Below are positions 12,381 through 12,570 of a stretch of 12,570 bases of DNA, piece by piece (positions within the stretch are counted from its first letter, which is position 1; each line of letters starts with the position of its first letter). The position numbers were made by a program, and so were the translations under genes. Origin of the DNA: Candidatus Woesearchaeota archaeon (GTDB lineage: Archaea > Nanobdellota > Nanobdellia > Woesearchaeales > CG1-02-33-12). The notes beneath the pieces were generated by a model. It searched no databases, was not told the DNA's origin, and saw only the letters and a program-made list of their open reading frames with translations. The stretch spans positions 1 to 12,570 of the forward strand of contig JAFCEA010000012.1 in NCBI GenBank assembly GCA_017609385.1. The letters run 5' to 3'.

Positions 12381-12570
12381 ATGAAAGAACTTAGAACCAA
12401 GCTAATACTTTTGTTTTTATTTGTTGTACTGTCAATAATTGTTGTTAATACAATGAGCACCATAGGAACAATACTTCTTACATACCTTATTGTTGTATCT
12501 GGTTTGTATATAAGCACGGCATACATGATAATAACCTTTATATTACATAAAAATCATCTTCCAACAGAGT
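12381..12570 (+). CDS. Membrane protein, 5' end only
   Basis: From ATG 12381, with AGAGGTT four bases upstream, 63 codons are open to the window end. After a short basic start (MKELRTK) comes one long hydrophobic segment (about 8-23), then a polar turn (NTMSTIGT) and a second hydrophobic stretch (about 31-57), ending in the hydrophilic HKNHLPTE. This gives two or more predicted membrane spans. The first has no clear signal-peptidase site, so it is more likely an anchor. The family cannot be recognised from this part. The final base of the window begins the next codon. Confidence 0.75.
   Translation, partial: MKELRTKLILLFLFVVLSIIVVNTMSTIGTILLTYLIVVSGLYISTAYMIITFILHKNHLPTE

Noticed and set aside
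1..12570. A defence island, mobile element or phage region
   Set aside because: No transposase, integrase, terminal inverted repeats, target-site duplication, Cas genes or viral structural genes were found; gene content is housekeeping throughout.

Overview
The window reads as a compact, AT-rich archaeal chromosome segment. Support comes from an archaeal transcription factor B, an unsplit family B DNA polymerase with a C-terminal PCNA-binding motif, TATA/BRE-type promoters, a tRNA interrupted by archaeal bulge-helix-bulge introns, and several genes that seem leaderless. Genes are short, tightly packed and often overlap by a few bases at stop or start codons. This, with the small zinc-ribbon proteins, suggests a reduced genome of the DPANN type (Woesearchaeota/Pacearchaeota-like). 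That placement is an inference from gene style, not from a marker phylogeny.

Layout. (1) 1-1852: the 5' part of a PRPP synthetase gene (-) diverges from a beta-CASP metallo-beta-lactamase RNase gene (+) that carries an internal deletion and frameshift. (2) 1842-3266, all on the minus strand: a Trm112-like zinc protein, a twice-interrupted tRNA-Ser(UGA), and a PfkB/adenosine-kinase-like sugar or nucleoside kinase beginning only 20 bases after the tRNA. (3) 3470-4393: transcription factor B (+). (4) 4390-5930 (-): a fusion of a HemK/Mtq2-type protein methyltransferase with a COG2112-like kinase, followed two bases later by a small O6-alkylguanine-DNA alkyltransferase. (5) 5998-7146 (-): a very basic two-repeat protein with a strong Shine-Dalgarno site, a conserved-looking DNA-binding-like protein and a 49-residue zinc ribbon not present as a long reading frame. 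(6) 7254-10541: an orphan 83-residue protein (+), then a HAD-type phosphatase translationally coupled to DNA polymerase B (-). (7) 10675-12327 (+): a thioredoxin-reductase-like flavoprotein, a zinc ribbon and a NYN/LabA-type nuclease in one operon, followed by the start of a membrane protein cut by the window end.

Functionally these are mostly housekeeping information-processing genes: replication (PolB), initiation (TFB), translation (tRNA-Ser, HemK/Trm112), RNA turnover (beta-CASP, NYN), DNA repair (alkyltransferase) and nucleotide supply (Prs, PfkB). I see no CRISPR array, mobile element, virus or defence island. The most notable items are the tRNA-Ser with a second intron in its T-loop, the methyltransferase-kinase fusion, and the basic repeat protein with paired direct repeats around its promoter.
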